From Epsilonproteobacteria bacterium UBA6211 (GTDB taxonomy: Bacteria > Campylobacterota > Campylobacteria > Campylobacterales > Arcobacteraceae): a stretch of 12,447 nt of DNA. The notes beneath the pieces were generated by a model. That model was not told the DNA's origin and ran no database searches. It saw nothing but the letters and a program-made list of their open reading frames with translations. Position numbers and translations under genes: made by a program. The DNA is taken from positions 1 through 12,447 of the forward strand of contig DISL01000043.1 in the NCBI GenBank assembly GCA_002421845.1, given 5' to 3'. Positions 12,354 to 12,447 of this stretch are shown here, one piece after another (position 1 is the first letter of the stretch; the number at the start of each line of letters is the position of its first letter).

Positions 12354-12447
12354 TTATTATCTCTTTGTGCAATAAGTGCAACTATTTGTTTATCAATACT
12401 ATCAATATTTTTTCGTACTTCTTCTATTGAACTACATTCCAAATTTT
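12317..12447 (-). pseudogene. Truncated AroQ-type chorismate mutase start (enters from the right edge)
   Basis: From the right edge the minus strand reads NLECSSIEEVRKNIDSID, then KQIVALIAQRDNK, and reaches a stop at 12317 after 42 residues. The pattern R-x2-I-x3-D-x5-L-x3-R, with 17 residues between the two arginines, is that of helix 1 of AroQ-class chorismate mutases (Arg11 and Arg28 in the E. coli enzyme). The rest of the roughly 90-residue domain, with its Lys and second Arg/Gln active-site residues, is absent. After the second Arg the DNA passes into GNAT-derived sequence in another frame. The first one or two codons lie beyond the window. Confidence 0.7.
12423..12447. repeat. 25-base repeat, copy 2 (start of the chorismate-mutase-like remnant)
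   Basis: This is identical to 7025-7049 and reaches the last base of the window, so the match may continue outside. In both copies it encodes NLECSSI and the codon that follows begins GA. Confidence 0.85.

Overview
The window looks like a chromosomal segment from a low-GC member of the Campylobacterota (Epsilonproteobacteria). This rests on the strongly AT-biased codon use, the MnmE C-terminus, and the style of the short, tightly packed genes. The genus cannot be fixed from the sequence alone. No rRNA, tRNA, CRISPR array or insertion sequence is visible, and there is no gene-free stretch longer than about 300 bases.

Left part (1-2739). The 3' part of mnmE (tRNA wobble-uridine GTPase) overlaps tail-to-tail with a gene for a predicted Cu/Zn-type efflux permease (SO_0444/ArsP-like). 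That permease has a near-consensus sigma-70 promoter. Then come an RDD-family small membrane protein and, convergent to it, a fumarylacetoacetate-hydrolase-fold enzyme resembling FAHD1. A perfect hairpin separates the last two genes.

Centre-left (2810-6500, minus strand). Three genes overlap by ATGA and read in the order TonB-dependent outer-membrane receptor, YfiR-like periplasmic protein (DUF4154), YfiN-like CHASE8-HAMP-GGDEF diguanylate cyclase. They start from an extended -10 promoter preceded by an 11-bp-spaced direct repeat. The layout suggests that occupancy of an outer-membrane receptor is relayed through periplasmic YfiR to an inner-membrane c-di-GMP synthase. The receptor would take the place held by YfiB in Pseudomonas. 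This is the most system-like unit in the window.

Centre (6568-9366). A TetR repressor gene and a GNAT gene (minus strand) diverge from an operon of a carboxymuconolactone-decarboxylase/AhpD-like protein, an isochorismatase-fold hydrolase and a second GNAT (plus strand). The 87-bp intergenic region holds two near-identical 16-bp palindromes. These double as the -35 boxes of two face-to-face promoters.

Centre-right (9398-10545). A second TetR gene lies upstream of an HPP-family membrane protein gene. An identical 14-base operator-like palindrome precedes each of the two genes.

Right part (10633-12447). A hypothetical protein with a HEPN-type RNxxxH motif is followed by a third GNAT gene. At the edge lies a scrambled remnant that joins the first helix of an AroQ-type chorismate mutase to the last codons of a GNAT. 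The start of this remnant is identical over 25 bases to the start of the GNAT gene at 7053, which points to past recombination between related loci.
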